A stretch of 35,207 nucleotides of DNA from Duncaniella sp. (GTDB taxonomy: Bacteria > Bacteroidota > Bacteroidia > Bacteroidales > Muribaculaceae): assembly GCA_029056055.1 (NCBI GenBank), contig JAIDCC010000058.1, forward strand, positions 1 to 35,207, in the 5' to 3' direction. How positions within the stretch are numbered: the first letter of the stretch is position 1; each line of letters begins with the position of its first letter. Positions 24,292 through 32,646 of the stretch are shown here, one piece after another. The notes below the pieces were generated by a model. That model saw only the letters and a list, made by a program, of their open reading frames with translations, was not told where the DNA came from and did not search any database. The position numbers and the translations under genes are program-made.

Positions 24292-27063
24292 GTGAAAACA
24301 CTTGCAGCCACATACTTCGCCATCATTCTTGCCGTCCTGACACTCTGCGGATGCCAATCGGAGAAGACCTATCGCATAGGTGTCTCGCAATGCAGCTCCG
24401 ACGACTGGCGCACGAAAATGAACGATGAGATAGAACGTGAAATTCTGCTCCACCCCGAAGCGACGGTGGAAATCCGTTCGGCCGACGATAATTGCGCCCG
24501 ACAGATTGCCGACCTCCGTTATTTCGAGGAAGAGGATTTCGATGTCATCATAGTAGCTCCGATACGGGCCGACTCCCTTACGCCCGTCGTGGCCGACATC
24601 TGTGAGAAAGGCACCCCAATCATCGTGTTCGACCGCAACATCAACGGCGACAGCTTCACCGCCTACATGGGTGTTGACAATGCCGAAATCGGTCGTGCCG
24701 CAGCTCGCTACGCCCGCCACCTCGTAGGCCCCGACGCCAAGCTTGATGTGATAGAAATCTTCGGCCTGCCCAACTCAACCCCCGCCATTCAGCGCAATCT
24801 CGGTTTTGACGAGCAGCTGGCTGCCGTAGGCGGACGCATCGCAGGCACCGGCGTCGGAAACTGGAACCATGACACGGCCGCACGCGTCGCCGACTCGCTG
24901 CTGACCCTCTACCCCGGCGCAAACCTCATCTTTGCCCACAACGACCGAATGGCCATCGCCGCCTCGGAGGTTGCCCGTAGCAAAGGGCTTTCTCCTTTTA
25001 TAATAGGTGTGGACGCAGCCCCCAACATCGGAGTGCGCGCCGTGGCCGATTCGGTAATCGACGCGACATTCCTCTACCCCACCGAAGGACATCGCCTCGT
25101 GCGCATGGCTCTCAACATCGCCAAGGGTGAAGCTCAGGAGCGCATCGTCTCGATTCCCACGGCTTCGGCTGTCGACAAATCAAACGCCGACATCCTTCTA
25201 CTTCAAAACGCGCAGCTCGACGAAGAGACTGCCAAGATGCGTGAGCTTAAAGACCAGATTGACGTCTACTGGACAAAGCATTCGGCCCAGACAAATCTCT
25301 TCTACAGTTCGATAGCCATCCTCATCCTGCTCTTCGCAGTGCTGTTCCTGCTGCTGCGGGCTTTCTGGCAAAACCGTCAGCATCAGGAGGAGCTGCGCGA
25401 GCAAAACCATCTGCTCGAAGAGCAACGCGACCTGCAGAAATCCCTCAACGAGCAACTCAATGAGGCCACGCAGGCCAAATTGATGTTCTATACCAACGTC
25501 AGTCACGACCTCCGCACTCCCCTCACGCTCATCGCAAGCCCGGTGGAGGAACTCGCCCATTCCGACAATCTCACCGAACGACAGCGCGTCATGCTTGGCA
25601 TAGCCGACAAGAACGTCAAAATCCTGCGCCGCCTCATCAATCAGATTCTCGACTTCCGCCGCTACGAGAACGGCAAGACCGAGCTAAACCTTTCGGAAGT
25701 GTCGCCGGCCACATTGATAGGCGAATGGACCCACTCGTTTGAAGCACTTGCCCGAGAGCGCGACATCCGTCTGACATTAGACATCACGCCCGAGGCGAAG
25801 GCGCTCCACGCTGCCATCGATTGCGAGAAAATCGAGCGTGTGTTTTTCAATCTGCTCTCGAACGCGTTCAAGTACACCCCGGCCAACGGAAAAATCGACG
25901 TAAAGGTAAGCGCCAATTCCGAAAGCCTCACCTTCGCCGTGGCCGACACGGGTCAGGGCATCGCCGAAGAAGACCTCGGAAAGATTTTCGAGCGTTTCTT
26001 TATCGTCGACAAAGTGCATCCTAAAGGCTCCGGCATAGGTCTCTCGCTCGCCAAGGCGTTCGTCGAACTCCACGGCGGCTCCATCAAAGCCGAAAGCACT
26101 CAGGGGCGAGGCACCACAATGACCGTCAGCCTCCCGGTGAGACACGTGGCCGACAGCCCGGAAGAGCTCCATTCCGACATCTCGCGCTCCGACATCGAGG
26201 CCGAACTCGGCATGGTGACTCCTGAAGGTTTCACCCCCGATGACTCAAGGCCGCTCCTGCTCGTCATCGACGACAACGCCGACATACGCATGATGCTTGG
26301 CGAACTGATGCGCGACGACTACAACCTCATCTTCGCCTCCAACGGACGCGACGGAATAGCAATGGCGGCGCGCTACGTGCCCGACCTCATCATCTGCGAC
26401 GTAATGATGCCCGGCATCGACGGGCTCGAGACCTGCCGGGTCATCAAGGAGGAAATCACCACGTCGCACATCCCGGTGCTGATGCTCACCGCCTGCTCGC
26501 GCGAGGAGCAGCGCGTCGAAGGCTATGAAAGCGGTGCCGACGGATATGTGTCGAAACCCTTCAACAACGAAGTGCTCCTTGCCCGCTGCCGCAACCTCAT
26601 AGCCAACCGCAGCCGCATCAAAGACCTTTGGAAGCAATCTCTACCGACCGCCGCCGCGCCCAAACCCGCTGCGCCTAAACCGAGCACGTCGACCACACCG
26701 ACGGGACTCCCTGCTACCGAGTCGGCTCCGGCCATCGAAAACGAGTTCTACAGCCGCTTCCTCACCCTCGTCGGCGACCGTCTTTCCGACCCCGACCTCA
26801 ACATCGACCAGCTCGCCGCCATGATGGGGCTGGGGCGCTCGCAGTTCTATCGCAAAATCAAAGCTCTCACCAACTACTCACCCGTTGAATTGGTGCGCCG
26901 CCTGAGGCTCAACACAGCCCGCGACCTTCTGACCCGCACTTCGAAAACCATCTCTGAAATAGCATTCGAAGTAGGGTTCTCCACTCCGGCCTACTTCACC
27001 AAGTGTTATCGCGAGGCGTTCGGTCAAACCCCGTCGGAACTGCGCGAACAGCTCGGACTCTGA
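24292..27063 (+). CDS. hybrid two-component system regulator (fructose-sensing HTCS)
   Basis: A 923-residue one-protein sensor-regulator. In order: N-terminal hydrophobic signal with a lipobox-like LCGC at Cys21; a periplasmic type I sugar-binding domain (about 26-305, starting YRIGVSQCSSDDW); a membrane helix (about 337-357); a coiled coil (358-397); a histidine kinase with phospho-acceptor His405 in NVSHDLRTP and ATP-binding motifs NLLSNAFKYT, DTGQGI and GSGIGLSL; a receiver domain with Asp703 in ICDVMMPG; a Pro/Ala/Thr linker (about 785-812); and a C-terminal AraC helix-turn-helix (about 825-920). This layout matches BT1754 of Bacteroides thetaiotaomicron, which binds fructose. Start is GTG at 24292. 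It sits between the GH32 operon and susC, its probable targets. Confidence 0.94.
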   Translation: MKTLAATYFAIILAVLTLCGCQSEKTYRIGVSQCSSDDWRTKMNDEIEREILLHPEATVEIRSADDNCARQIADLRYFEEEDFDVIIVAPIRADSLTPVVADICEKGTPIIVFDRNINGDSFTAYMGVDNAEIGRAAARYARHLVGPDAKLDVIEIFGLPNSTPAIQRNLGFDEQLAAVGGRIAGTGVGNWNHDTAARVADSLLTLYPGANLIFAHNDRMAIAASEVARSKGLSPFIIGVDAAPNIGVRAVADSVIDATFLYPTEGHRLVRMALNIAKGEAQERIVSIPTASAVDKSNADILLLQNAQLDEETAKMRELKDQIDVYWTKHSAQTNLFYSSIAILILLFAVLFLLLRAFWQNRQHQEELREQNHLLEEQRDLQKSLNEQLNEATQAKLMFYTNVSHDLRTPLTLIASPVEELAHSDNLTERQRVMLGIADKNVKILRRLINQILDFRRYENGKTELNLSEVSPATLIGEWTHSFEALARERDIRLTLDITPEAKALHAAIDCEKIERVFFNLLSNAFKYTPANGKIDVKVSANSESLTFAVADTGQGIAEEDLGKIFERFFIVDKVHPKGSGIGLSLAKAFVELHGGSIKAESTQGRGTTMTVSLPVRHVADSPEELHSDISRSDIEAELGMVTPEGFTPDDSRPLLLVIDDNADIRMMLGELMRDDYNLIFASNGRDGIAMAARYVPDLIICDVMMPGIDGLETCRVIKEEITTSHIPVLMLTACSREEQRVEGYESGADGYVSKPFNNEVLLARCRNLIANRSRIKDLWKQSLPTAAAPKPAAPKPSTSTTPTGLPATESAPAIENEFYSRFLTLVGDRLSDPDLNIDQLAAMMGLGRSQFYRKIKALTNYSPVELVRRLRLNTARDLLTRTSKTISEIAFEVGFSTPAYFTKCYREAFGQTPSELREQLGL

Positions 27064-27099
27064 CCCGGGGAGTATTTCAATCACGATGCGTTTCTGCAA

Positions 27100-27174
27100 C
27101 TGTCGCGGCACCCCTCTTTGAAGTGCGGCCGCGACAGCGCCGACGGCTGATTTCGCGCCCGGTTTTCGCCGGGC
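27100..27174 (+). terminator. two hairpins after the HTCS gene
   Basis: CTGTCGCGGC (27100-27109) pairs perfectly with GCCGCGACAG (27128-27137); a second stem, GCCCGG (27157-27162) with CCGGGC (27169-27174), follows. No U-run follows directly, so the first could be a terminator or simply a folded 3' end separating the HTCS transcript from susC. Confidence 0.5.
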
Positions 27175-27252
27175 CGGAGCAAAGAGCGCCGGCTCGCCCA
27201 CCCTCTGCTATTAATTTCTATTCTTTATCATTGATTTTTGTTGCATGGGTCG

Positions 27253-27304
27253 TTTTTTTATATCCAAAGGCCTAAATCTTATACCCCGTCTTAATCTTAT
27301 GACC
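27253..27304 (+). promoter_or_regulatory. candidate HTCS operator array upstream of susC
   Basis: Three related blocks read TTATATCC (27258-27265), TTATACCC (27279-27286) and TTATGACC (27297-27304), with starts 21 and 18 bases apart, about two helical turns. The last two lie in longer repeats containing AATCTTAT (27275-27282 and 27293-27300). The first is part of TTTTTTTATATCC, which is also found upstream of GH32. The array ends directly before the susC -7 element. Confidence 0.5.
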
Positions 27305-27312
27305 TAATTTTG
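27305..27312 (+). promoter_or_regulatory. susC promoter -7 element
   Basis: TAATTTTG, a perfect TAnnTTTG match, about 31 bases before the susC ATG. The expected -33 TTTG is missing and its place is taken by the repeat array, as expected for an activator-dependent promoter. Confidence 0.7.
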
Positions 27313-27343
27313 CGACAGAAATCACAACAAAACCGCATACATC

Positions 27344-30300
27344 ATGAAAAAACAGTTTCTTACCTTACTGCTCATGCTCATCACGGCAGTCATGGCACAG
27401 GCACAGGAAATCACGGTGAACGGCACCGTTCTTTCTTCAGCCGACGACGAACCGCTGATTGGAGCGAGCGTCATCTCATCAGTGAAAAGCGCCAACGGAG
27501 CCGCCACGGATTTCGACGGTCATTTCACGCTCACCGTGCCCGAAGGCTCGTCGCTCACAATCTCTTTCGTAGGGTTCAAATCGAAAACCGTAAAGGCCGA
27601 ACCCGAAATGACCATCTACCTCGAAGAAAATTCCGAGATGCTCGATGAAGTGGTAGTCGTGGGCTACTCAACAGAAAAGAAGTCAGACCTCACCGGTTCG
27701 GTCTCGGTGGTCAAAATGAAAGATGTGGCCGACACTCCCACAGGCAACGTAATCCAGTCGCTCCAAGGTCGCGTGGCCGGTATGACCGTGACCACCGACG
27801 GCACTCCCGGCGGTCTGTCTACAGGCACGTCTATCCGCGGTGCCTCGTCGTTTCGCGGCGATGCCAACGGCCCCCTCTACGTCATTGACGGCGTGATGAC
27901 CCGCGAAAATCCCGGCACCATCATCAACAGCAACGACGTCGAATCCATCCAGGTGCTCAAGGATGCAGCCTCGGCCTCAATCTACGGCGCGCAGGCAGCC
28001 AATGGCGTAATCATCATCACCACCAAGCGCGCCAAGAACGGCGAGGCCCGCGTGACATTCGACGCCACTCTCACCGCACAACGCTACAATTCGGGCCTCG
28101 ACCTGCTCGACGCCTACCAGTGGGGCGACGTCTATTGGAGCGCCTACAAGTATGCCCACAATGGCGCAACTCCCTCGTCGGCCATCTACGGCACCGGCGC
28201 CCGCGCCCAGCTCCAGTCATACATCAATCTCAACGGTCAGGAAGTGCTCCCGCAGACCACCGACTGGGAAGACGAAATCCACCGCACCGCCCTCATGCAG
28301 ACCTATTCGATAGGTCTTTCGAAAGGCTCTGAAAACGGCTCGTCGTCGCTCTCGCTTTCGCTGCTCGACCACGACGGTATCGTCAAAGGCACCGACTTCA
28401 AGAAAGTCAATTCGCGTTTCAGCTCCGACTACGGTTTCCTCAAAAACCGCCTTCGTGCCGGCGGCAACGTGGCCGTCAACTGGTGGAAGCAGCACAACGC
28501 TCCCGGCGGCGTGGAAGAAAACGCCATCAAGCAGCATCCCGCCAAAGCTGTCTACGACGTGACGGGCGTCTACAACGACCAGATTTTCGACATCCTCGGC
28601 GATGCCCCCAACGCTCTCCGTCTCATCGAAAACGAAGCAAACAACACCCACGAATACTGGCGAATGTTTGGCAACGTCTATCTCCAGATTGAACCGGTCA
28701 AAAACCTCATCATCAAAACCAACTTCGGCGTAAACCATTTCTCGGCCACCAACAAGACATTCGAACCCGCCTGGCTGCGCGACACCACCAATAAGCTCAA
28801 TCAAAGCTCGGAAAGCAAGACCGACTGGGTGTGGACCAACACCGCTCAGTATAACATCGACCTCGGCAAGCACTCGCTTATGGCTCTCGTCGGCATCGAA
28901 TCCAAGAAATATCACGAAGAGAGCCACTGGGGCTACGGCACCGGTCTCGTCATCGAAGACCCCGACTATCTCTACCTCGACAACGTCACCGCCGGAAAGA
29001 ACGTAGGAGCCGCCGCTTCAAACTACTCGATGTTCTCCGGCTTCGGCAAAATCAACTACACCTACGACAATAAATACCTCCTCTCGTTCACACTGCGCCG
29101 CGATGCCTCGTCGCGTCTGTCGAAGGAGCACAACTACGACTGGTTTCCCTCCGTCTCGGCCGGCTGGCGCATCTCGCAGGAAAAGTTCATGGAATCTACC
29201 CGCTCATGGCTCTCCGACCTCAAAATCCGCGCGGCCTGGGGCATCAACGGCAACGACCTTATCCCCAACGACGCATTCTATGCCAAGTATCTGATGAGCC
29301 TCAACGCCGGCTCGTATAACCTCAACGGCGACGGCTCTACCCTCTCGCCCGGCGCTTTCCGCGTGCGTGCCACCAACCCCGACCTCAAATGGGAGAAGAC
29401 CTACCAGACCAACGTCGGCATCGACGCATCTTTCCTCAACAACCGCCTCACCGCATCGCTCGACTACTTCTACAAGGAGACCAAGAACATGCTCGTTGAG
29501 AAACCCTACATCGCCACCATCGGCGAGGGCGGCTACTGCTGGTATAACGGCGGCGAGATGACCAACCGCGGCTTTGAAGGCACCATCAACTGGCGCTCTA
29601 CCGTGGGACGCGACTTCTCTTATGAAATCGGTTTCAACTTCACCGCCATGAAGAACAAAGTGACCGACCTCATGGACGACATCTACTACAACTACGGAGG
29701 CGGCTGGGCCGACCACTCGCTCGTAGGGCAGCCCCTCGGTTCGTGGATGGGCTTCAAGACCGACGGCGTGTTCCACACGCAGGCTGAAGTCGATGCCTAC
29801 AAGGCGCAGTATGACGTAGAGTTCGGCAATCCCGGCGTCGGACGCCTCAAATATGTCGACATCGACGGCGACGGCAAAATCAACTACAACGACCGCACCT
29901 GGCTCGGCGTTGACCTGCCCAAAGCTCAGTTCGGCCTCAACCTCGGCGCCAACTGGAAAGGCTTTGACCTGAGCCTCTTCTTCAGCTCTATCATCCGCGA
30001 CGCCTACAACAACTCGAAGTTCTATACCGACCTCTTCCAGGGCTGGAACGGCAACCACGGACAGCGCCTCTATGACGCGGCTCTCGCCTACGAGGAATTC
30101 CTCACCACAGGCTACTACAACTGCGACACCCCTGCGCCCACCACCGACAACTCTAACAACGAGACCGAGCTTTCAGACTTCATCATCGAAGACGGTTCGT
30201 TCGTACGCCTCAAGACCCTCACGTTCGGCTACACGCTCCCCCTCAATGTGCGCTCGGCGCTCCGTCTGGCCAACGCCCGCGTCTACTTCCAGGCTCAGAA

Positions 30301-30403
30301 CCTCTTCACACTCACCCACTACTCGGGTGCCGACCCCGAGGGCCTCGGCTATCCCTACGCCATGCCCCGCAGCTTCACTTTCGGCCTGCAATTCGGCTTC
30401 TGA
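27344..30403 (+). CDS. SusC-like TonB-dependent transporter
   Basis: A 1019-residue outer-membrane transporter. A signal peptide (1-21, ending AVMAQAQ) is followed by a carboxypeptidase-D-like regulatory domain (about 24-98, EITVNGTVLSSADDEPLIGA), a TonB-box-like stretch DEVVVVGYS (about 101-109), the plug (about 110-230, with SIRGASSF and PLYVIDGV) and a 22-strand-type barrel ending in FTFGLQFGF with terminal Phe. SusC proteins import oligosaccharides using TonB energy with a SusD lid. It lies 43 bases upstream of susD. Next to a GH32 enzyme, fructokinase and fructose-type HTCS, the substrate is most likely fructan or fructo-oligosaccharides. Confidence 0.96.
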   Translation: MKKQFLTLLLMLITAVMAQAQEITVNGTVLSSADDEPLIGASVISSVKSANGAATDFDGHFTLTVPEGSSLTISFVGFKSKTVKAEPEMTIYLEENSEMLDEVVVVGYSTEKKSDLTGSVSVVKMKDVADTPTGNVIQSLQGRVAGMTVTTDGTPGGLSTGTSIRGASSFRGDANGPLYVIDGVMTRENPGTIINSNDVESIQVLKDAASASIYGAQAANGVIIITTKRAKNGEARVTFDATLTAQRYNSGLDLLDAYQWGDVYWSAYKYAHNGATPSSAIYGTGARAQLQSYINLNGQEVLPQTTDWEDEIHRTALMQTYSIGLSKGSENGSSSLSLSLLDHDGIVKGTDFKKVNSRFSSDYGFLKNRLRAGGNVAVNWWKQHNAPGGVEENAIKQHPAKAVYDVTGVYNDQIFDILGDAPNALRLIENEANNTHEYWRMFGNVYLQIEPVKNLIIKTNFGVNHFSATNKTFEPAWLRDTTNKLNQSSESKTDWVWTNTAQYNIDLGKHSLMALVGIESKKYHEESHWGYGTGLVIEDPDYLYLDNVTAGKNVGAAASNYSMFSGFGKINYTYDNKYLLSFTLRRDASSRLSKEHNYDWFPSVSAGWRISQEKFMESTRSWLSDLKIRAAWGINGNDLIPNDAFYAKYLMSLNAGSYNLNGDGSTLSPGAFRVRATNPDLKWEKTYQTNVGIDASFLNNRLTASLDYFYKETKNMLVEKPYIATIGEGGYCWYNGGEMTNRGFEGTINWRSTVGRDFSYEIGFNFTAMKNKVTDLMDDIYYNYGGGWADHSLVGQPLGSWMGFKTDGVFHTQAEVDAYKAQYDVEFGNPGVGRLKYVDIDGDGKINYNDRTWLGVDLPKAQFGLNLGANWKGFDLSLFFSSIIRDAYNNSKFYTDLFQGWNGNHGQRLYDAALAYEEFLTTGYYNCDTPAPTTDNSNNETELSDFIIEDGSFVRLKTLTFGYTLPLNVRSALRLANARVYFQAQNLFTLTHYSGADPEGLGYPYAMPRSFTFGLQFGF

Positions 30404-30446
30404 TTAAATCATTCTTTTGGGAACTTACTTTCAACAGACTATTACG

Positions 30447-32219
30447 ATGAAATTCTATAATATACTCCTCTCGCTCGGATGTGCGGCCGCCATCTCGCTC
30501 ACCTCTTGCAGCGACGACTTCCTCGAAAACGTTCCGCAGGGCTCGCTCTCTGAAGGCGTGATGAACTCCACCGAGGCCATCGACCTCCTCATCAACTCGG
30601 CTTATGCCGGTCTTAACGGTTGGACCAACGAACAGTCTGACCCCTGCTGGCGCCCCACCTCCAACTGGAGCTACGGCGAAGTGCGCGCCGACAATGCCTA
30701 CAAAGGCGGCGGCGGCGAAGGCGACGGCTGGGACTATCATGCAATGGAGACTTTCCAGCTCCAGAGCAACAACGGCAACATCGACGGCAAATGGTTTAAC
30801 CTCTATTCGCTCATCTCGCGTGTCCACAACGCCCTGCGCGCTCTCAACGCCGCCTCCGAAGAGGATGTCCCCGCAAAGAAGGTGCGCATCGCCGAGATGA
30901 AGGTGCTCCGCTCTCACTTCTACTTCGAGCTGGTGCGTCTCTTCAACCAGGTGCCCTACTTCGACGAGACTCTTCCCGTGCCCGACTACATCAAGGTAGC
31001 CAACAACGAGTTTACGCGCGACCAGCACCTCGCCCGCATCGCCGCCGAACTTCTTGAAGCCGCCGAGGCTCTGCCCGACCGTCAGGCCGAAGTGGGCCGC
31101 GTCAACAAAAACGTCGCTCTGGCCTACGCCGCCAAGGTGAAACTCTATCAAGCCTACAAGCAAAATCCCGAGACTCATGCTGTCGAGAGCGTCGACAAGT
31201 CGCTTATGAAAGAAGTGGTCTCTCTCATCGACCGCGTGCAGGGCTACGACCTTCTCGACGACTTCCAGAAACTCGACCTCATAGCCTACGAAAACGGTTC
31301 GGAATCGGTCTTCGCGATACAGTATTCCATGAACGACGGTTCGGGCGACGCCGGCCGCGTCAACTGGAGCAACCTGCTCAATTCGCCCGGCGGCGGCAGC
31401 CCCTACAACGGCGACGGGTTCTTCCTCCCCTCGCAAGACCTCATCAACGCCTATCAGACCGATGCCGACGGTCTGCCGGTGTTCGACTATCAGAGCCGTC
31501 CCGACTATGCCACCGTTACTTTCATCGACGACAAACACCAGACTCTCTCTAACGCCGAACCTACCGTCGACCCCCGCCTCGACTTCGTGGTAGGTCGTCC
31601 CACCATCACCTACAAGACCTGGCCCGAATCACCCTGCGGCTCATGGGTGCGCGACCGCGGCACCTACGGTCACAACTGCGCCAAGCGTTTCTGGGTATCG
31701 CCCGAGTCGCCCGATATGTATCCCGGCTGGCCCTGGGGACAGTCTGGCCTCAACTGGCAGATAATCCGCTACGCCGACCTGCTGCTCTACAAAGCTGAAG
31801 CTCTCATCGAAATCGGCGAAGACCTTGAAGGTGCCCGCGCTTGCATCAACCGTGTGCGCGAGCGCGCCCAAAAATCCGAATACGTCAAAGACTTCTACGA
31901 CCCCTCGAAAGACGCCGCCAACTACAAAATCGGCCTCTATCCCAAAGAGGGTTGGACTCAGGATTACGCCCGCAAGGCTCTCCGCACCGAGATGCGTCTC
32001 GAAAAGGCTCTCGAAGGCGAACGCTATTTCGACCTCGTGCGCTGGGGCATAGCCCGCGAGACAATGACCCGCTACTTCGAGGCCGAGAAAGACCTGCGCG
32101 TCTACTACGCCACCGCTTCCTTCACCCCCGGCGAAGAATACTTCCCCATTCCCGTGGCTCAATACAATTTCTCGTTCGGCCTCTACGTGCAAAACCCCGG
32201 CTATCCGGCCTTCAAGTAA
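30447..32219 (+). CDS. SusD-like surface glycan-binding lipoprotein
   Basis: A 590-residue outer-membrane lipoprotein of the RagB/SusD family that binds glycan and forms the lid of SusC. The ATG at 30447 gives a signal peptide ending in lipobox LTSC (Cys21), followed by SDDFLE, an acidic sequence resembling the Bacteroidetes lipoprotein export signal for surface display. The family's helical scaffold is visible in EMKVLRSHFYFELVRLFNQVPYFDE (about 150-174), IRYADLLLYKAEALIEIG (about 440-457), and a C-terminal GERYFDLVRWG (about 524-534) with PIPVAQ (567-572). It is the last gene of this locus: no additional surface binding protein or endo-fructanase follows. An in-frame ATG at 30417 would not give a clean signal. 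Confidence 0.95.
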   Translation: MKFYNILLSLGCAAAISLTSCSDDFLENVPQGSLSEGVMNSTEAIDLLINSAYAGLNGWTNEQSDPCWRPTSNWSYGEVRADNAYKGGGGEGDGWDYHAMETFQLQSNNGNIDGKWFNLYSLISRVHNALRALNAASEEDVPAKKVRIAEMKVLRSHFYFELVRLFNQVPYFDETLPVPDYIKVANNEFTRDQHLARIAAELLEAAEALPDRQAEVGRVNKNVALAYAAKVKLYQAYKQNPETHAVESVDKSLMKEVVSLIDRVQGYDLLDDFQKLDLIAYENGSESVFAIQYSMNDGSGDAGRVNWSNLLNSPGGGSPYNGDGFFLPSQDLINAYQTDADGLPVFDYQSRPDYATVTFIDDKHQTLSNAEPTVDPRLDFVVGRPTITYKTWPESPCGSWVRDRGTYGHNCAKRFWVSPESPDMYPGWPWGQSGLNWQIIRYADLLLYKAEALIEIGEDLEGARACINRVRERAQKSEYVKDFYDPSKDAANYKIGLYPKEGWTQDYARKALRTEMRLEKALEGERYFDLVRWGIARETMTRYFEAEKDLRVYYATASFTPGEEYFPIPVAQYNFSFGLYVQNPGYPAFK

Positions 32220-32261
32220 TCTTCTCATAGCAGCCGCAGGGTTTCATTTATCTTCCCCCCA

Positions 32262-32470
32262 CAATTTTTCGGCGTATAGGTCATTTTGCAGGCTGAAATC
32301 TTTATAATCGTACTGATTATTAAACCAATATCACAGTTCAAACTCTTTGAACCAATTTTTGATAGTATAAGTCATGTGCATATTATTTTATTAATCAGTA
32401 TTATGCAATTTCTTAAATGCCTAAGAAAACCCATAAATAGCCTGCAAAATGACCCATAAGTCAATTTTTC
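32262..32470. mobile_element. MITE-like element with nested inverted repeats
   Basis: The 427 bases between susD and the next gene hold no coding sequence. A 20-base inverted repeat (TATAGGTCATTTTGCAGGCT at 32275-32294; its complement at 32439-32458, 19 of 20 matching) encloses about 144 AT-rich bases. A second inverted repeat lies inside (TACTGATTATTAA at 32311-32323 with 32388-32400, 11 of 13), as does a perfect palindrome, GTTCAAA-CTC-TTTGAAC (32336-32352). The whole is flanked by a 9-base direct repeat CAATTTTTC (32262-32270 and 32462-32470), as expected of a target-site duplication. No transposase is present, which suggests a miniature element. An invertible segment is an alternative. 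Confidence 0.55.
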
Positions 32471-32515
32471 TAAGGTAATTTCTGAAAAACATCGCTCACA
32501 GTTTTAGGTAACACA

Positions 32516-32546
32516 GGGAGCCGTCGGCGAGATGCTGACGGCTCCC
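32516..32546 (+). terminator. terminator downstream of susCD
   Basis: A perfect 10-base stem, GGGAGCCGTC (32516-32525) with GACGGCTCCC (32537-32546), with an 11-base loop, followed by TTTCC. It is the first strong hairpin after susD, about 300 bases downstream, so the susD transcript would include the MITE-like sequence. Confidence 0.75.
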
Positions 32547-32583
32547 TTTCCGATAAGTATGTGTTCGAAAATGTAAAAAAATC

Positions 32584-32622
32584 AAGCCGCCTGAAATCTG
32601 ACGCTGAGATTTCGGGCGGCTT
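32584..32622 (-). terminator. terminator of the carbonic anhydrase-like gene unit
   Basis: A 16-base stem with one wobble (32584-32599 with 32607-32622, core GCCGCC/GGCGGC). On the minus strand it lies 25 bases after the stop at 32647 and is followed by TGATTTTTTTACATTTT, a classic intrinsic terminator. Confidence 0.88.
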
Positions 32623-32646
32623 TGCAATGGGGAAAACTCGAGGGAG

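Noticed and set aside
27003-27275. A 90-codon open frame overlapping the HTCS end and the intergenic region
   Set aside because: It begins inside the HTCS gene in another frame, has Arg/Pro-rich composition and runs through the hairpins and promoter region of susC.
30375-31538. A 387-codon open frame on the minus strand
   Set aside because: It lies opposite susD, which has lipobox and family motifs; it also crosses the susC-susD gap without promoter support.
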